Assembly (NCBI GenBank): GCA_015063845.1
Contig: SVTJ01000006.1
Span: 45,917-109,916 of the forward strand
Reading direction: 5' to 3'
DNA: 64,000 nt
DNA from: Oscillospiraceae bacterium
Lineage (GTDB): Bacteria > Bacillota > Clostridia > Oscillospirales > CAG-272
Shown here: positions 44,004-52,926 of the stretch, one piece after another
How positions within the stretch are numbered: position 1 is the stretch's first letter
How the letters are laid out: each line of letters begins with the position of its first letter
Notes under the pieces: generated by a model
The model's input: the letters and a program-made list of their open reading frames with translations, nothing else
The model's database searches: none
Told to the model about the DNA's origin: nothing
Translations under genes and position numbers: made by a program

Positions 44004-46403
44004 ATGAAGATCAACGAATATATAAAAAATAACGTGCTGTATCTCGACGGCGGTATGGGAACTCTTTTGCAAGAAAGAGGACTTATGCCGGGAGAGCTTC
44101 CCGAGCGCTGGAATATATCGCGCCCTGAGGTGATAACGGATATACACCGCGCGTATTACGATGCGGGAAGTAACGTGGTAAACACCAACACCTTCGGTGC
44201 GAATACTCTCAAATTCTCAAAGGAAGAGCTTGATGAGATAGTGCGCGCGGCGATAGAAAACGCGCATAGGGCGATGAGCGAGAGCAGCGGCACGCAGAAA
44301 AAGTGGGTGGCACTTGATATAGGTCCTACGGGAAGAATGCTCAAGCCGTACGGTGACCTTGATTTTGAGGATGCGGTCAGCGTTTTTGCAGAAACTGTGA
44401 AGCTCGGTGTTAAATACGGAGCGGATCTTGTATTTATAGAAACAATGAACGATAGCTATGAGACAAAGGCAGCATTGCTTGCGGCAAAAGAGAATTGCGA
44501 GCTACCTGTTTTTGTTTCAAATGCTTACGGTGAAGACGGAAAGCTTATGACGGGAGCAACGCCTGCCGCAATGGTAGCGATGCTTGAAGGAATGGGAGCG
44601 GATGCCATAGGAGTAAACTGCTCGCTCGGCCCGAAGATGCTTTCGGGTGTCGTTGAGGAATACCTCAAATATTCGTCAACTCCCGTGATACTCAAGCCAA
44701 ATGCGGGACTTCCTCGGGCGATGGATGGCAAAACGGTATATGACGTGTTACCCGATGAGTTTTCAAAAGACGTTGCGAGCCTTGTAAAGCTTGGAGTAAG
44801 AGCGGTCGGCGGATGTTGCGGAACTACACCCGAATATATCAGCGCAACTGTTATGGAGACTAAGGATATCGTTCCCGCAAAAATAGAGAAAAAGCATTAC
44901 AGTACTGTTTCATCCTATACGCACGCGGTAGTATTTGGCAACGAGCCCATACTCATTGGCGAGAGAATAAATCCCACGGGTAAGAAGAGGTTCAAGCAGG
45001 CTCTCGTTGAGAATGATATCGATTATATACTAAAAGAGGGTATATCTCAGCAAGAGAGGGGAGTGCATATACTTGACGTAAACGTAGGGCTTCCCGATAT
45101 TGACGAGGTGGCTATGCTTACGACGGCGGTCTGTGAGCTTCAGGCGATAATAGACCTGCCTTTGCAGATAGATACCACAAACGTCACAGCTCTCGAGGCC
45201 GCGCTTCGCCGTTATAACGGCAAGGCTATGATAAATTCGGTCAACGGCAAGAAGGAGAGTATGGACAGCGTATTTCCGCTGGCTAAAAAGTACGGTGGAT
45301 ATATAGTTGCACTCACGCTTGATGAGAGCGGAATACCCGAAACGGCAGAGCAGAGATTGGAAATTGCCGAGCGTATAGTCAAAGAGGCAGAAAGATACGG
45401 TATAGATAAAAAGGATATTATCTTCGATACCTTGGCTATGACTGTCAGTGCCGAAAGATATGCGGCTAAAGAGACCTTGCGAGCTTTGGGAATGATAAGA
45501 GAAAAGATAGGCTGCCGTACATCTCTCGGAATATCAAACGTTTCATTCGGACTTCCCGAGCGAGATGTTGTAAACGCTACGTTTTTTGCTCTCGCGCTTA
45601 ACGAGGGACTGTCAGCTGCAATTATGAACCCGTATTCTGCCGAGATGATGAAGATCTATCATTCGTACCGCGCGCTGTGCGGGCTTGACGAAAACTGTGC
45701 CAACTATATTTCGTTTGCGCAGTCGCTTCCAAAGAGCGCGAGCGTATCTCAGGGCAGAGCGGCTTGTGAGATGCCGAGCTATAAAGAATACTCGTCCGAG
45801 CTTCAGATGGCGATAATAAAAGGATTGAAAGAGCAGGCTGCACTTATCACGGCAGAGCTTGTTAAGAGCACAGATGCGCTCGAGGTCGTTCAAAACGATA
45901 TAATTCCCGCGCTTAACACCGTGGGAACGGGGTTTGAGCAAAAGACGGTGTATCTTCCTCAGCTGCTTATGAGTGCAGAGGCGGCAAAGAGTGCGTTTGA
46001 GGAGATCAAAAAGCTTATGAGCACGGACGGTGCGGCGGATAAATGCAAGGTCGTGCTTGCCACTGTCAAGGGAGACATACACGATATAGGCAAAAATATT
46101 GTCAAGCTTATAATGCAGAATTACGGTTTTGAGGTTATCGACCTCGGTCGCGACATCGCTCCCGAGCATATCGTTGAGAGTGTAGTTAAGACACACGCGC
46201 CGATAGTTGCGCTGAGCGCGCTTATGACGACCACAGTTCCCGCAATGGAGGAGAGCATCAAGCAGCTCCGCGTGAGCGCACCGTGGTGTAAGGTGATCGT
46301 CGGGGGCGCAGTGCTCAACCGAGAGTACGCCGAGGCAATAGGCGCGGATAAATACGCTGCCGACGCTATGGAAGCGGTCAGATATGCGCAAACCTTGTGC
46401 TGA
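44004..46403 (+). CDS. metH: Cobalamin-dependent methionine synthase without reactivation domain
   Basis: A 799-residue enzyme that moves a methyl group from methyl-THF to homocysteine. Order: homocysteine domain (about 1-295, zinc cysteines in GVNCSLGP and VGGCCGTTPE), pterin domain (about 310-570, GERINPTGKKRFK and LDVNVGLPDIDE), cobalamin cap (about 600-690) and B12 Rossmann domain (about 695-799) with the cobalt-ligand motif GDIHDIGKNIV. The usual ~330-residue C-terminal activation domain is absent and encoded by the gene before. Strong terminator follows. Confidence 0.95.
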   Translation: MKINEYIKNNVLYLDGGMGTLLQERGLMPGELPERWNISRPEVITDIHRAYYDAGSNVVNTNTFGANTLKFSKEELDEIVRAAIENAHRAMSESSGTQKKWVALDIGPTGRMLKPYGDLDFEDAVSVFAETVKLGVKYGADLVFIETMNDSYETKAALLAAKENCELPVFVSNAYGEDGKLMTGATPAAMVAMLEGMGADAIGVNCSLGPKMLSGVVEEYLKYSSTPVILKPNAGLPRAMDGKTVYDVLPDEFSKDVASLVKLGVRAVGGCCGTTPEYISATVMETKDIVPAKIEKKHYSTVSSYTHAVVFGNEPILIGERINPTGKKRFKQALVENDIDYILKEGISQQERGVHILDVNVGLPDIDEVAMLTTAVCELQAIIDLPLQIDTTNVTALEAALRRYNGKAMINSVNGKKESMDSVFPLAKKYGGYIVALTLDESGIPETAEQRLEIAERIVKEAERYGIDKKDIIFDTLAMTVSAERYAAKETLRALGMIREKIGCRTSLGISNVSFGLPERDVVNATFFALALNEGLSAAIMNPYSAEMMKIYHSYRALCGLDENCANYISFAQSLPKSASVSQGRAACEMPSYKEYSSELQMAIIKGLKEQAALITAELVKSTDALEVVQNDIIPALNTVGTGFEQKTVYLPQLLMSAEAAKSAFEEIKKLMSTDGAADKCKVVLATVKGDIHDIGKNIVKLIMQNYGFEVIDLGRDIAPEHIVESVVKTHAPIVALSALMTTTVPAMEESIKQLRVSAPWCKVIVGGAVLNREYAEAIGADKYAADAMEAVRYAQTLC

Positions 46404-46411
46404 ATAAAAAG

Positions 46412-46445
46412 GCAGGTCTACGTGAGTAGACCTGCTTTTTTTATT
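46412..46445 (+). terminator. Terminator after metH
   Basis: GCAGGTCTAC and GTAGACCTGC form a 10-bp stem over GTGA, followed by a long T-run. Confidence 0.9.
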
Positions 46446-46562
46446 TTGAATTTATAAAAAAGTCGTTTTTATAACATTTCATAAACAATTCGCCAACAAA
46501 AAACAAAAAAACAAGGTGTAAAATATGCTCACAAGATCAGAAAAGGAAAAGAAAACAGAAAA

Positions 46563-46937
46563 ATGGAAAACAAAGAAGTATTCACTTATCAATATTCGGC
46601 AAAGCAAAATAAAGAGGTGGAGCATATCAGAAGAAAATATCTCCCGCGTGAGCAGAGCAAGCTCGATATACTTCGCTCTATGGATAACCGTGTACAGACC
46701 GCGGGTATGTTACAAGGACTTATCATAGGAATAATCGGTTGCCTTGTTTTCGGAGTAGGGATGTGCTTCGGACTTGACGTGTTCGACGGAGCGGATTGGC
46801 TGGCTGTTTTGTTCTGCGGAGTGGGAGCTGCCACGATGATCCCCGCTTATCCCGTTTACAGATACGTTGCGAGAAAGACAAAGGAAGAGCTTACTCCCGA
46901 GATATTGCGTCTTTCGGAAGAAATAATGAATTCCTGA
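46563..46937 (+). CDS. Small two-helix membrane protein, paralog 1 of 3
   Basis: A 124-residue protein: a charged N-terminal region with YSAKQNKEVEHIRRKY (about 11-26), two hydrophobic segments (about 48-70 and 78-98), then PAYPVYRYVARKTKEELTPEILRLSEEIM. The first and last blocks are shared with the proteins at 47298 and 54911, so three members of one family lie within 9 kb. The family is common and uncharacterised in Clostridia as far as I know. The ribosome binding site is weak; an overlapping frame starts at 46525 behind AAGGTG but encodes a non-protein-like product. Confidence 0.75.
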   Translation: MENKEVFTYQYSAKQNKEVEHIRRKYLPREQSKLDILRSMDNRVQTAGMLQGLIIGIIGCLVFGVGMCFGLDVFDGADWLAVLFCGVGAATMIPAYPVYRYVARKTKEELTPEILRLSEEIMNS

Positions 46938-47037
46938 AAAAACTCAAGATTAACAAAACAAAAACATTTTACAAAAAAATCAAAAACAAATAAAAATTAT
47001 AATAATATCACAAAATCAGAAAAGGAGAAAATGAAAA

Positions 47038-47268
47038 ATGTCTAAGATCGTAGAAACAAATGAGAAGATCGCTGAAAAGGTTGTAGAGGGCTACAAGAAG
47101 ATCGAAAACGGAGTTGTAACAGGTTACAAAAAAATCGAGAACGGTGTCGTTGAGGGCTTTGAGAAGGTTTCCGACAAGTGCGTTGAGGTCCTTTTTGCTA
47201 AGGACGGAGAGAGCGTAGAAGACGCAAAGAAGAGACTTTCCGGCGAAAAGAACGACCAAAATAAGTAA
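47038..47268 (+). CDS. Small protein built of 11-residue amphipathic repeats
   Basis: A 76-residue, highly charged protein without a signal peptide. Residues 4-47 are four successive 11-mers: IVETNEKIAEK, VVEGYKKIENG, VVTGYKKIENG, VVEGFEKVSDK. This 11-residue period gives an 11/3 helix, as in synucleins, apolipoproteins and LEA group 3 proteins, with Val/Ile/Tyr on one face and Lys/Glu on the other, suited to lying on a membrane surface. AAAGGAG precedes the ATG. It stands between two members of the small membrane protein family, so an envelope role is plausible. Function not known. Confidence 0.75.
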   Translation: MSKIVETNEKIAEKVVEGYKKIENGVVTGYKKIENGVVEGFEKVSDKCVEVLFAKDGESVEDAKKRLSGEKNDQNK

Positions 47269-47297
47269 GCATTACATTTATAAGAGAGGTAATTACA

Positions 47298-47663
47298 ATG
47301 AACAAGAACGATCCGCAGTTTATGGCGCAGAAGATACGCGCACAGTATATGGAAAAGAAGTCCACCGAGCTTGATGAGCTTCGTGAGCTTGACGCCAAGG
47401 TAAAGCGTCCCGCAAACGTATTCGCATACGTGTTCGGAAGCATAAGCGCAATAGTTATGGGAGCGGGAATGAGCCTTGTAATGACCGACATCGGTTCTGC
47501 TCTCGGTCTTGGCAATGCTATGATACCCGGTATCGTTATCGGTGTTGTGGGTATGATAATGGCGCTCGTAAATTATCCGATGTATAAGGGTATACTCAAC
47601 AGCCGTAAGAATAAGTACGGAGATAAGATACTCAAGCTTAGCGAAAAGCTTATGGATAACTGA
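47298..47663 (+). CDS. Small two-helix membrane protein, paralog 2 of 3
   Basis: A 121-residue protein with charged ends and two membrane segments (about 38-60 and 73-95). Shared family marks are LRELDAKV near 34, GAGMSL near 55, YPMY near 97 and KILKLSEKLMDN at the end. It lacks the N-terminal YSAK block of the other two. GAGAGG lies before the ATG; 29 bp behind the 11-mer repeat gene and 18 bp before a charged protein, so these look like one transcript. Confidence 0.75.
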   Translation: MNKNDPQFMAQKIRAQYMEKKSTELDELRELDAKVKRPANVFAYVFGSISAIVMGAGMSLVMTDIGSALGLGNAMIPGIVIGVVGMIMALVNYPMYKGILNSRKNKYGDKILKLSEKLMDN

Positions 47664-47681
47664 TAAAAGGGGAGGAACGTC

Positions 47682-47978
47682 ATGGGGTTTTTTAAGAAGG
47701 CATTCAAGGATATGAAGGAGAGCGCAAAGGCTCAGCATGAAGTGGACAAGGCTGAATTTGAGGCTGTCAAGGCTGAGTCTAAGGCAAGCTTTGAGGAGAA
47801 CAGAGGCCACAACACATTTGCCCGTGCAAAGGAGCAGGCAAAGCAGAGCTGGGATGACGCTCATATGACACCCGCAGAGAGGGCAGCAAAGGAGCAGGAG
47901 ACGCGTGATGGCAAGATAGCCGAGGCAAAGGAAAGAACAAAGCAGGCTAACGCACGCTACGACGCTGCAAAAAAATAA
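47682..47978 (+). CDS. Charged helical LEA-like protein
   Basis: A 98-residue hydrophilic protein, about half of it Lys, Glu, Ala or Asp (AKAQHEVDKAEFEAVKAESKASFEE, ERAAKEQETRDGKIAEAKERTKQANARYDAAKK). No membrane segment or signal; coiled-coil or LEA-like extended helix is predicted from composition. GGGGAGGA precedes the ATG. It ends the small-protein cluster just before the first ABC transporter. No recognised family. Confidence 0.65.
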   Translation: MGFFKKAFKDMKESAKAQHEVDKAEFEAVKAESKASFEENRGHNTFARAKEQAKQSWDDAHMTPAERAAKEQETRDGKIAEAKERTKQANARYDAAKK

Positions 47979-48051
47979 ATGAATATGAGCATAAGCGAGG
48001 CGCATTTGCGGCTCGCTCGTGCTGCTTTTATAAAACAAAGGAGTATAAAAA

Positions 48052-48954
48052 ATGAACGCTATTGAGATAAGAGACCTTTCAAAGAGCTTTCGTGGAATGT
48101 ATGCCGTTGATCATTTGAATATGACGGTGCCTGTTGGCTCAATATACGGCTTTATAGGTGAAAACGGCTCGGGAAAGTCCACCACTGAAAAGCTTATTTG
48201 CGGACATCTCGTCCCCGACGGGGGAGAGATAAAACTTTTCGGTAAGGATTATACCGATGCAGGGGTGCGTGTCCGTGTGGGCGCGCTTATAGAAAACGCG
48301 GGCTGTTTTCCAAATTCAAGCGTATATCAAAATCTGCGTATGCAAACTATCAATCTCGGACTTGAAAATCCCGATGAGGAGATCAGCAGAGTTCTCAGTA
48401 TAGTACGAATGGAGGATAACGCAAATCTCAAATTTAAACAGTGCTCGCTGGGTATGAAGCAAAGAATAGGGATCGCTATGGCGCTTCTCGGAGATCCTGC
48501 GCTGCTTATTTTGGACGAGCCTATCAACGGTCTTGATACCGACGGTATGCGTATTATGAGAGAGATACTCGTTGACATAACGCAAAAGTACGGCTGTACG
48601 GTACTTATCTCTTCACATATTCTCGGTGAGCTTGAAAAAATAGCAACTCACTACGGTATCATACGTCAGGGAAAGATGATAATGGAGCTGTCTGCTGCCG
48701 AAATGGACGCAAGAGCACAGGTGTTTACGACGCTTAAGACCAAGGATATGGACGGAGCTTTTGAGATTTTGAAAGCAAAGTACGAAAAGGTCAGAAAAGA
48801 GGACGAGCATCTGAGAGTTTACGACGTTGACGATACGGCGGCGATAGTTGAGTATCTTATATCGAACGGTCACGTTGTAAGCGAGATAAAAAAGAACAAG
48901 ATAGGTCTTGAGGAATACTACATTGAGCTTATGTCACAAAAGGAGGGCGAATAA
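48052..48954 (+). CDS. BcrA-type ABC transporter ATPase, copy 1
   Basis: A 300-residue ATPase. Walker A is GENGSGKSTTEK near 38, the signature CSLGMKQRIGIAMALL near 128 (Met replaces the usual Gly-Gly second position of LSGGQ, as in this subfamily), Walker B LLILDEPINGLD near 150 and the switch His in SSHILGE near 185. The C-terminal 80 residues are the extension typical of bacitracin/lantibiotic exporters. Permease gene follows after one base. A close paralog is at 49811. Confidence 0.9.
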   Translation: MNAIEIRDLSKSFRGMYAVDHLNMTVPVGSIYGFIGENGSGKSTTEKLICGHLVPDGGEIKLFGKDYTDAGVRVRVGALIENAGCFPNSSVYQNLRMQTINLGLENPDEEISRVLSIVRMEDNANLKFKQCSLGMKQRIGIAMALLGDPALLILDEPINGLDTDGMRIMREILVDITQKYGCTVLISSHILGELEKIATHYGIIRQGKMIMELSAAEMDARAQVFTTLKTKDMDGAFEILKAKYEKVRKEDEHLRVYDVDDTAAIVEYLISNGHVVSEIKKNKIGLEEYYIELMSQKEGE

Positions 48955-48955
48955 T

Positions 48956-49792
48956 ATGACACGCGAACTGAAATTTGAGCAGCCAAGCTTTGCAAAAAGG
49001 CTTAAGGGAATGCTTGGCGTAGACTTTTACCGCCTTTTCCACACTCCTCTGTTTTACATTTTCCTTGCAATCGCGGCCATCATACCCGCGATGGTATCGG
49101 CGATGACTATGATGGAGGGTCCCGACGGAAGCGCGGCAACACCTCTTTATTCCAACGTGTGGCAGATAATAGCATCGTCAAGATCTCTTTACGTCATTGA
49201 AAGCATTGCCGACTATGCCAATATGAATATGGTATTTATATTCGGCGGAATAATGGTGTCAATATTTATTGGTCACGACTATAAGTCGGGTTACGTTAAG
49301 CAGCTTTTCACCACACACGCAAAAAAACAGGACTATATGATGTCCAAGAGCCTTGTGAGCGCGTTTGCTATGGCGTGTATGTGTGTTACGTACCTCTTGG
49401 GAGGTACGGTGGGCGGATTGCTTGTCGGATACGAAACCGATGTGAACGTAGGCTCGCTTATTATTGCGATAGTCGGTAAGATGATAATGAGCCTCGGTTG
49501 GGCAAGCCTTTATACTTTTTTGAATATTATTTTCAGAAGATATTTTGGTATTTCCATAGCCTCGTCCTTTTTCTTTGGTACGGGTATTCTGATAATTGGC
49601 GCGGCAGCTGTTGTTGAAAGTCTTTCACTGCCTACGTCTTTCCTTAATATATTCCTCTACGGCGCATCGGTAAATGCAAGTTTGTCAAGCAATATCGTCA
49701 CGTTGCTTATATGCATTGCTGTGTCGCTTGCGTGGACTGTTATCTACAATCTCCTTGGAACAAAAATACTGTCCAAGTGTGACGTATATTAA
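48956..49792 (+). CDS. ABC-2 type permease, copy 1
   Basis: A 278-residue membrane protein with six hydrophobic segments; after LKFEQPSFAKRLKGMLGVDFYRLFHTP come TM1 (about 36-55), a large loop, then FIGHDYKSGYVKQLFTTHAKKQDYMMSK, the coupling region typical of BcrB/NatB-like permeases. ATG at 48956 has AGGAGGG nine bases upstream. Works with the ATPase encoded just before; the substrate may be a peptide antibiotic, a lipid or a protein. Confidence 0.85.
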   Translation: MTRELKFEQPSFAKRLKGMLGVDFYRLFHTPLFYIFLAIAAIIPAMVSAMTMMEGPDGSAATPLYSNVWQIIASSRSLYVIESIADYANMNMVFIFGGIMVSIFIGHDYKSGYVKQLFTTHAKKQDYMMSKSLVSAFAMACMCVTYLLGGTVGGLLVGYETDVNVGSLIIAIVGKMIMSLGWASLYTFLNIIFRRYFGISIASSFFFGTGILIIGAAAVVESLSLPTSFLNIFLYGASVNASLSSNIVTLLICIAVSLAWTVIYNLLGTKILSKCDVY

Positions 49793-49810
49793 ATCGGGGA
49801 GGAACATAAA

Positions 49811-50713
49811 ATGAATGCAATAGAAATCAAAAATCTTTCTAAAAACTTTGGCGCAAAGCAAGCGGTATGCGGACTTGATATGACCGTTCCTATGGGAGCG
49901 ATATACGGATTTATAGGAGAAAACGGTTCGGGAAAATCTACTACCGAAAAAATGATATGCGGACTTATCCCCACAAGCGGAGGCTCGATAAAGCTTTATG
50001 GTAAGGACCACACCGATGCTGCTGTCAGAGCAAGCCTCGGTGTGCTTATAGAAGCTCCGGGTTGCTTCCCTGGACTTACCGTTTGGGATAATATGATGCT
50101 TCAGGCGGCAAACCTCGGCATCTCGGACGCTGAGAGAGAAGTTATAAAAGTGCTTAAGATGGTCAGAATGGAGGGCGCGGCAGGAAACAAATATAAGAAC
50201 TGTTCACTTGGTATGAAGCAGAGAGTGGGTATTGCTATGGCGTTGCTCGGAGAGCCTACGTTGCTCGTGCTCGACGAGCCCCTCAACGGACTTGATGCCG
50301 ACGGTATGCGTATTATGAGAGAGGTGTTTCTTGATATCGTGCGCGACGGGAAACGCAGCATAGTCGTTTCCTCTCATTTGCTCGGAGAGCTTCAGAAGGT
50401 CGCAACGCATTACGGTATCATTCGTCACGGGAAAATGCTTTGCGAGATGAGTGCAGAAGAGCTTGACGCAAGCTGCCGTACCTACGTCTCTCTTCTTGCG
50501 GCGGATATGAACAGAGCAAAAATGCTTCTTGGCTGTAAATATTCGCGTGTAGAGGTGGACGAGGCGGGATATATCCGTGTTTACGATATGACAACTCCCG
50601 AGGAGATAGTGACTTATCTTTATGAAAATGAAATTACAGTTACGGAAATAGGCATAGATAAGATAGGTCTTGAGGAATACTATATTGACCTGATGAACGG
50701 AGGTAAAAGATAA
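49811..50713 (+). CDS. BcrA-type ABC transporter ATPase, copy 2
   Basis: A 300-residue ATPase of the same length and layout as the copy at 48052: Walker A GENGSGKSTTEK, signature CSLGMKQRVGIAMALL, Walker B LLVLDEPLNGLD, SSHLLGE. The shared blocks cover most of the protein, so the two ATPases arose by tandem duplication and then diverged. The stop shares its last base with the start of the permease gene. Confidence 0.9.
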   Translation: MNAIEIKNLSKNFGAKQAVCGLDMTVPMGAIYGFIGENGSGKSTTEKMICGLIPTSGGSIKLYGKDHTDAAVRASLGVLIEAPGCFPGLTVWDNMMLQAANLGISDAEREVIKVLKMVRMEGAAGNKYKNCSLGMKQRVGIAMALLGEPTLLVLDEPLNGLDADGMRIMREVFLDIVRDGKRSIVVSSHLLGELQKVATHYGIIRHGKMLCEMSAEELDASCRTYVSLLAADMNRAKMLLGCKYSRVEVDEAGYIRVYDMTTPEEIVTYLYENEITVTEIGIDKIGLEEYYIDLMNGGKR

Positions 50714-51522
50714 TGGAAAACGCAGTTAAGTTCGAAAAGAAAAGCCTTGGTACAAGACTACGCACCATGATGCGCGTGGACTTTAGAAGAATGCTCAAGT
50801 CCAAGCTCTTTTACATTCTCATCGCCTGCGCTCTTGTAATGCCGATACTTATGACCGTTATGATGAGCATGATGGATGGCTCTGTCTCGGTCAACCCTCA
50901 AACGGGTGCTGAGACCGTAATGGAAGGACCTGAGAATACATGGCAGAATATAGGTACGCTTCCTGGTGGAGAGGCGATGGGTGGTATGGATATATTTGCT
51001 ATGTGTAATATAAATATGGCGTTTATGGGTGTTGCTGTGTTCGTTTGTCTGTTCATTTCGGACGATTTCAGAAGCGGATACGCAAAAAATCTATTTACCG
51101 TACGTGCAAAAAGGGGAGATTACGTCGTATCAAAGACAATCGTAGGCTTTATATGCGGAGCGTTGATGCTTATGGCGTATTTCGTAGGTTCGGTGCTTGG
51201 CGGTGCTATATCTGGACTTTCCTTCGATCTTGGCGGACTGACAGCTGTAAATCTTGTTATGTGCATGCTCGCTAAGATATTCCTTATGTTGGTGTTCGTT
51301 CCTATATTCACGCTTATCAGCGTAGCGGCAAAGCAGAAAGCATGGCTCTCTATATGCGGCTCTTTAGGCGGAGGAATGTTGCTGTTTATGATGGTTTCAA
51401 TGATAACGCCCCTCGGCTCGACGGTAATAAACGTAGCGCTCTGCATTGCGGGCGGAGCTATGTTTTCGTTTGGCCTTGGCGCTATATCGAATACAGTTCT
51501 TAAGAAAACAAGTTTGGTGTAA
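50713..51522 (+). CDS. ABC-2 type permease, copy 2
   Basis: A 269-residue six-segment permease paralogous to the one at 48956: VKFEKKSLGTRLRTMMRVDFRRMLKSKLFYI at the N-terminus, an extracytoplasmic loop with GPENTWQNIGTLPGGEAMGG, then FISDDFRSGYAKNLFTVRAKRGDYVVSK. The stop/start overlap with its ATPase indicates strict coupling. plsY starts 6 bp after the stop. Confidence 0.85.
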   Translation: MENAVKFEKKSLGTRLRTMMRVDFRRMLKSKLFYILIACALVMPILMTVMMSMMDGSVSVNPQTGAETVMEGPENTWQNIGTLPGGEAMGGMDIFAMCNINMAFMGVAVFVCLFISDDFRSGYAKNLFTVRAKRGDYVVSKTIVGFICGALMLMAYFVGSVLGGAISGLSFDLGGLTAVNLVMCMLAKIFLMLVFVPIFTLISVAAKQKAWLSICGSLGGGMLLFMMVSMITPLGSTVINVALCIAGGAMFSFGLGAISNTVLKKTSLV

Positions 51523-51528
51523 ATTAAA

Positions 51529-52140
51529 ATGAAAATTATAGTATGCGTTGTGATCGGCTATTTGCTCGGTTCATTAAATCCTGCCGCGCTTATTTCCAAG
51601 CTCAAGCGAAAGAGCCTAAGGGAAAACGGCACGGGAAATCTGGGAGCGACGAATACTATGCTGGTTTTTGGCAAAAAGCTCGGTGCCTTTGTTATGCTTT
51701 TCGATATATTAAAGGGCTTTCTTGCGGTAAGCATAGCTATGCTGCTCGCTCCCGATATCGAATGGCTTACCCTGGCATCGGGATTTTCTGCCATCGTTGG
51801 TCATTGTTTTCCGTTTTATCTTAAATTCAGAGGTGGAAAGGGGCTTGCCACCTTTGCAGGCGCGGTGCTTGCTTACAGTCCGATCATATTTGTGCTTTTG
51901 TTGATAAGCGGACTTGTTATTATGCTTATCGTAAATCACGGCTTTATTTTACCGTATTATGCATCAAGCGTCTTTGCGGTGTTCGTTTGCGTTACGTGCC
52001 GCGAGCCTATAAGTGGGGTGCTTGCGGTGTCTATGTCGGCACTTTTGATGATAATGCATTTTGGAAACCTTTTAAAGGCGAAAAACGGTCAGGATATAAA
52101 AATAAGAGCATATATACAAAGTAAGAAAATGAAAAAATAA
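51529..52140 (+). CDS. plsY: Acyl-phosphate:glycerol-3-phosphate acyltransferase
   Basis: A 203-residue membrane enzyme that transfers an acyl group from acyl phosphate to glycerol 3-phosphate, starting phospholipid synthesis. The three PlsY motifs are visible: GSLNPAALISK near 11, the GTGNLGATNTML phosphate loop near 36 and GHCFPFYLKFRGGKGLATFAG near 88. Five hydrophobic segments. It is the expected sink for acyl phosphate made by FakA/FakB. It follows the ABC permease by 6 bp, unusual company for plsY. Confidence 0.95.
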   Translation: MKIIVCVVIGYLLGSLNPAALISKLKRKSLRENGTGNLGATNTMLVFGKKLGAFVMLFDILKGFLAVSIAMLLAPDIEWLTLASGFSAIVGHCFPFYLKFRGGKGLATFAGAVLAYSPIIFVLLLISGLVIMLIVNHGFILPYYASSVFAVFVCVTCREPISGVLAVSMSALLMIMHFGNLLKAKNGQDIKIRAYIQSKKMKK

Positions 52141-52165
52141 GGCGCAAAAGCGCCTTGTTTTTTTG
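52139..52165 (+). terminator. Terminator after plsY
   Basis: AAGGCGC and GCGCCTT form a stem with an AAAA loop, followed by GTTTTTTTG. Confidence 0.85.
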
Positions 52166-52181
52166 TAAAAGAGGAAAAACG

Positions 52182-52213
52182 TAAACAAAATTTTAACATT
52201 TGTGTGTTAAAAT
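52182..52213. promoter_or_regulatory. Repeats before the two-component genes
   Basis: TAAACA (52182) and TTAACA (52193) are 11 bp apart, the spacing of PhoB/OmpR-class half-sites. ATTTTAACA (52190-52198) and TGTTAAAAT (52205-52213) also form a perfect 9-bp inverted repeat around TTTGTG. TAAAAT at 52208 may be the -10. Autoregulation by the response regulator is the natural guess. Confidence 0.5.
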
Positions 52214-52254
52214 AAAGGTGTAACAGTGAAAAAATACCTTTTTGGAGGTGTGAT

Positions 52255-52926
52255 ATGTTTAAAATATTAGTCGTTGAGGATGATCGTGACCTGAATCGAA
52301 GTGTTTGCTCATTTTTAAATCGCAGCGGATACGAAACTGTTGGCTGTCTTGGCGCAAATGAGGCATACGATGAGATGTATAAGACCACCTTTGATCTTAT
52401 CGTTTCAGATATTATGATGCCTGGAATAGACGGCTTTGAGTTTGCAAAGACAGTTCGTTCGCTTAATACCGATATACCGATACTATTTATGACCGCTCGT
52501 GACGATTTTGCATCCAAGCAGAGAGGCTATCGTATAGGTATCGATGATTATATGACAAAGCCCATTGACCTCGACGAGCTGTTTTTGCGTATCGGGGCGC
52601 TTCTTCGTCGCTCAAAGATAGCGTCCAGTCGCCGCCTTGAGGTGGGAGATTTCGTAATGGATGCCGACGAGCGCACGGCAACGCTTGGGGACGAGGAGAT
52701 AGCGCTTACGGCGCGTGAGTTCGATCTGCTTTATAAGCTTCTTTCTTATCCTAAAAAGACATTTACGCGCACTCAGCTTATGGATGAGTTTTGGGACGTT
52801 GATACACAGACGAGTACGCGTACGGTAGACGTTTATATGACCAAGATTCGCGCTAAGCTCTCGGAATGTGATGCCTTTGAGATACAGACCGTCCACGGTC
52901 TCGGATATAAGGCGGTGATAAAATGA
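52255..52926 (+). CDS. OmpR family response regulator
   Basis: A 223-residue regulator: receiver domain 1-120 with ILVVEDDRDLNRS (acidic pair), phosphorylated Asp in DLIVSDIMMPG near 50, Thr in FMTARDD near 80 and Lys in DDYMTKPID near 102; then an OmpR/PhoB winged helix (about 130-223) ending VDVYMTKIRAKL...IQTVHGLGYKAVIK. GGAGGTG precedes the ATG. Coupled to a histidine kinase by a 4-bp overlap. Confidence 0.95.
   Translation: MFKILVVEDDRDLNRSVCSFLNRSGYETVGCLGANEAYDEMYKTTFDLIVSDIMMPGIDGFEFAKTVRSLNTDIPILFMTARDDFASKQRGYRIGIDDYMTKPIDLDELFLRIGALLRRSKIASSRRLEVGDFVMDADERTATLGDEEIALTAREFDLLYKLLSYPKKTFTRTQLMDEFWDVDTQTSTRTVDVYMTKIRAKLSECDAFEIQTVHGLGYKAVIK

Noticed and set aside
46525..46728. 67-codon frame with its own AAGGTG ribosome site overlapping paralog 1
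   Set aside because: The product is Lys/Ser/Arg-rich with no homology to the family; the alternate frame at 46563 matches two paralogs.
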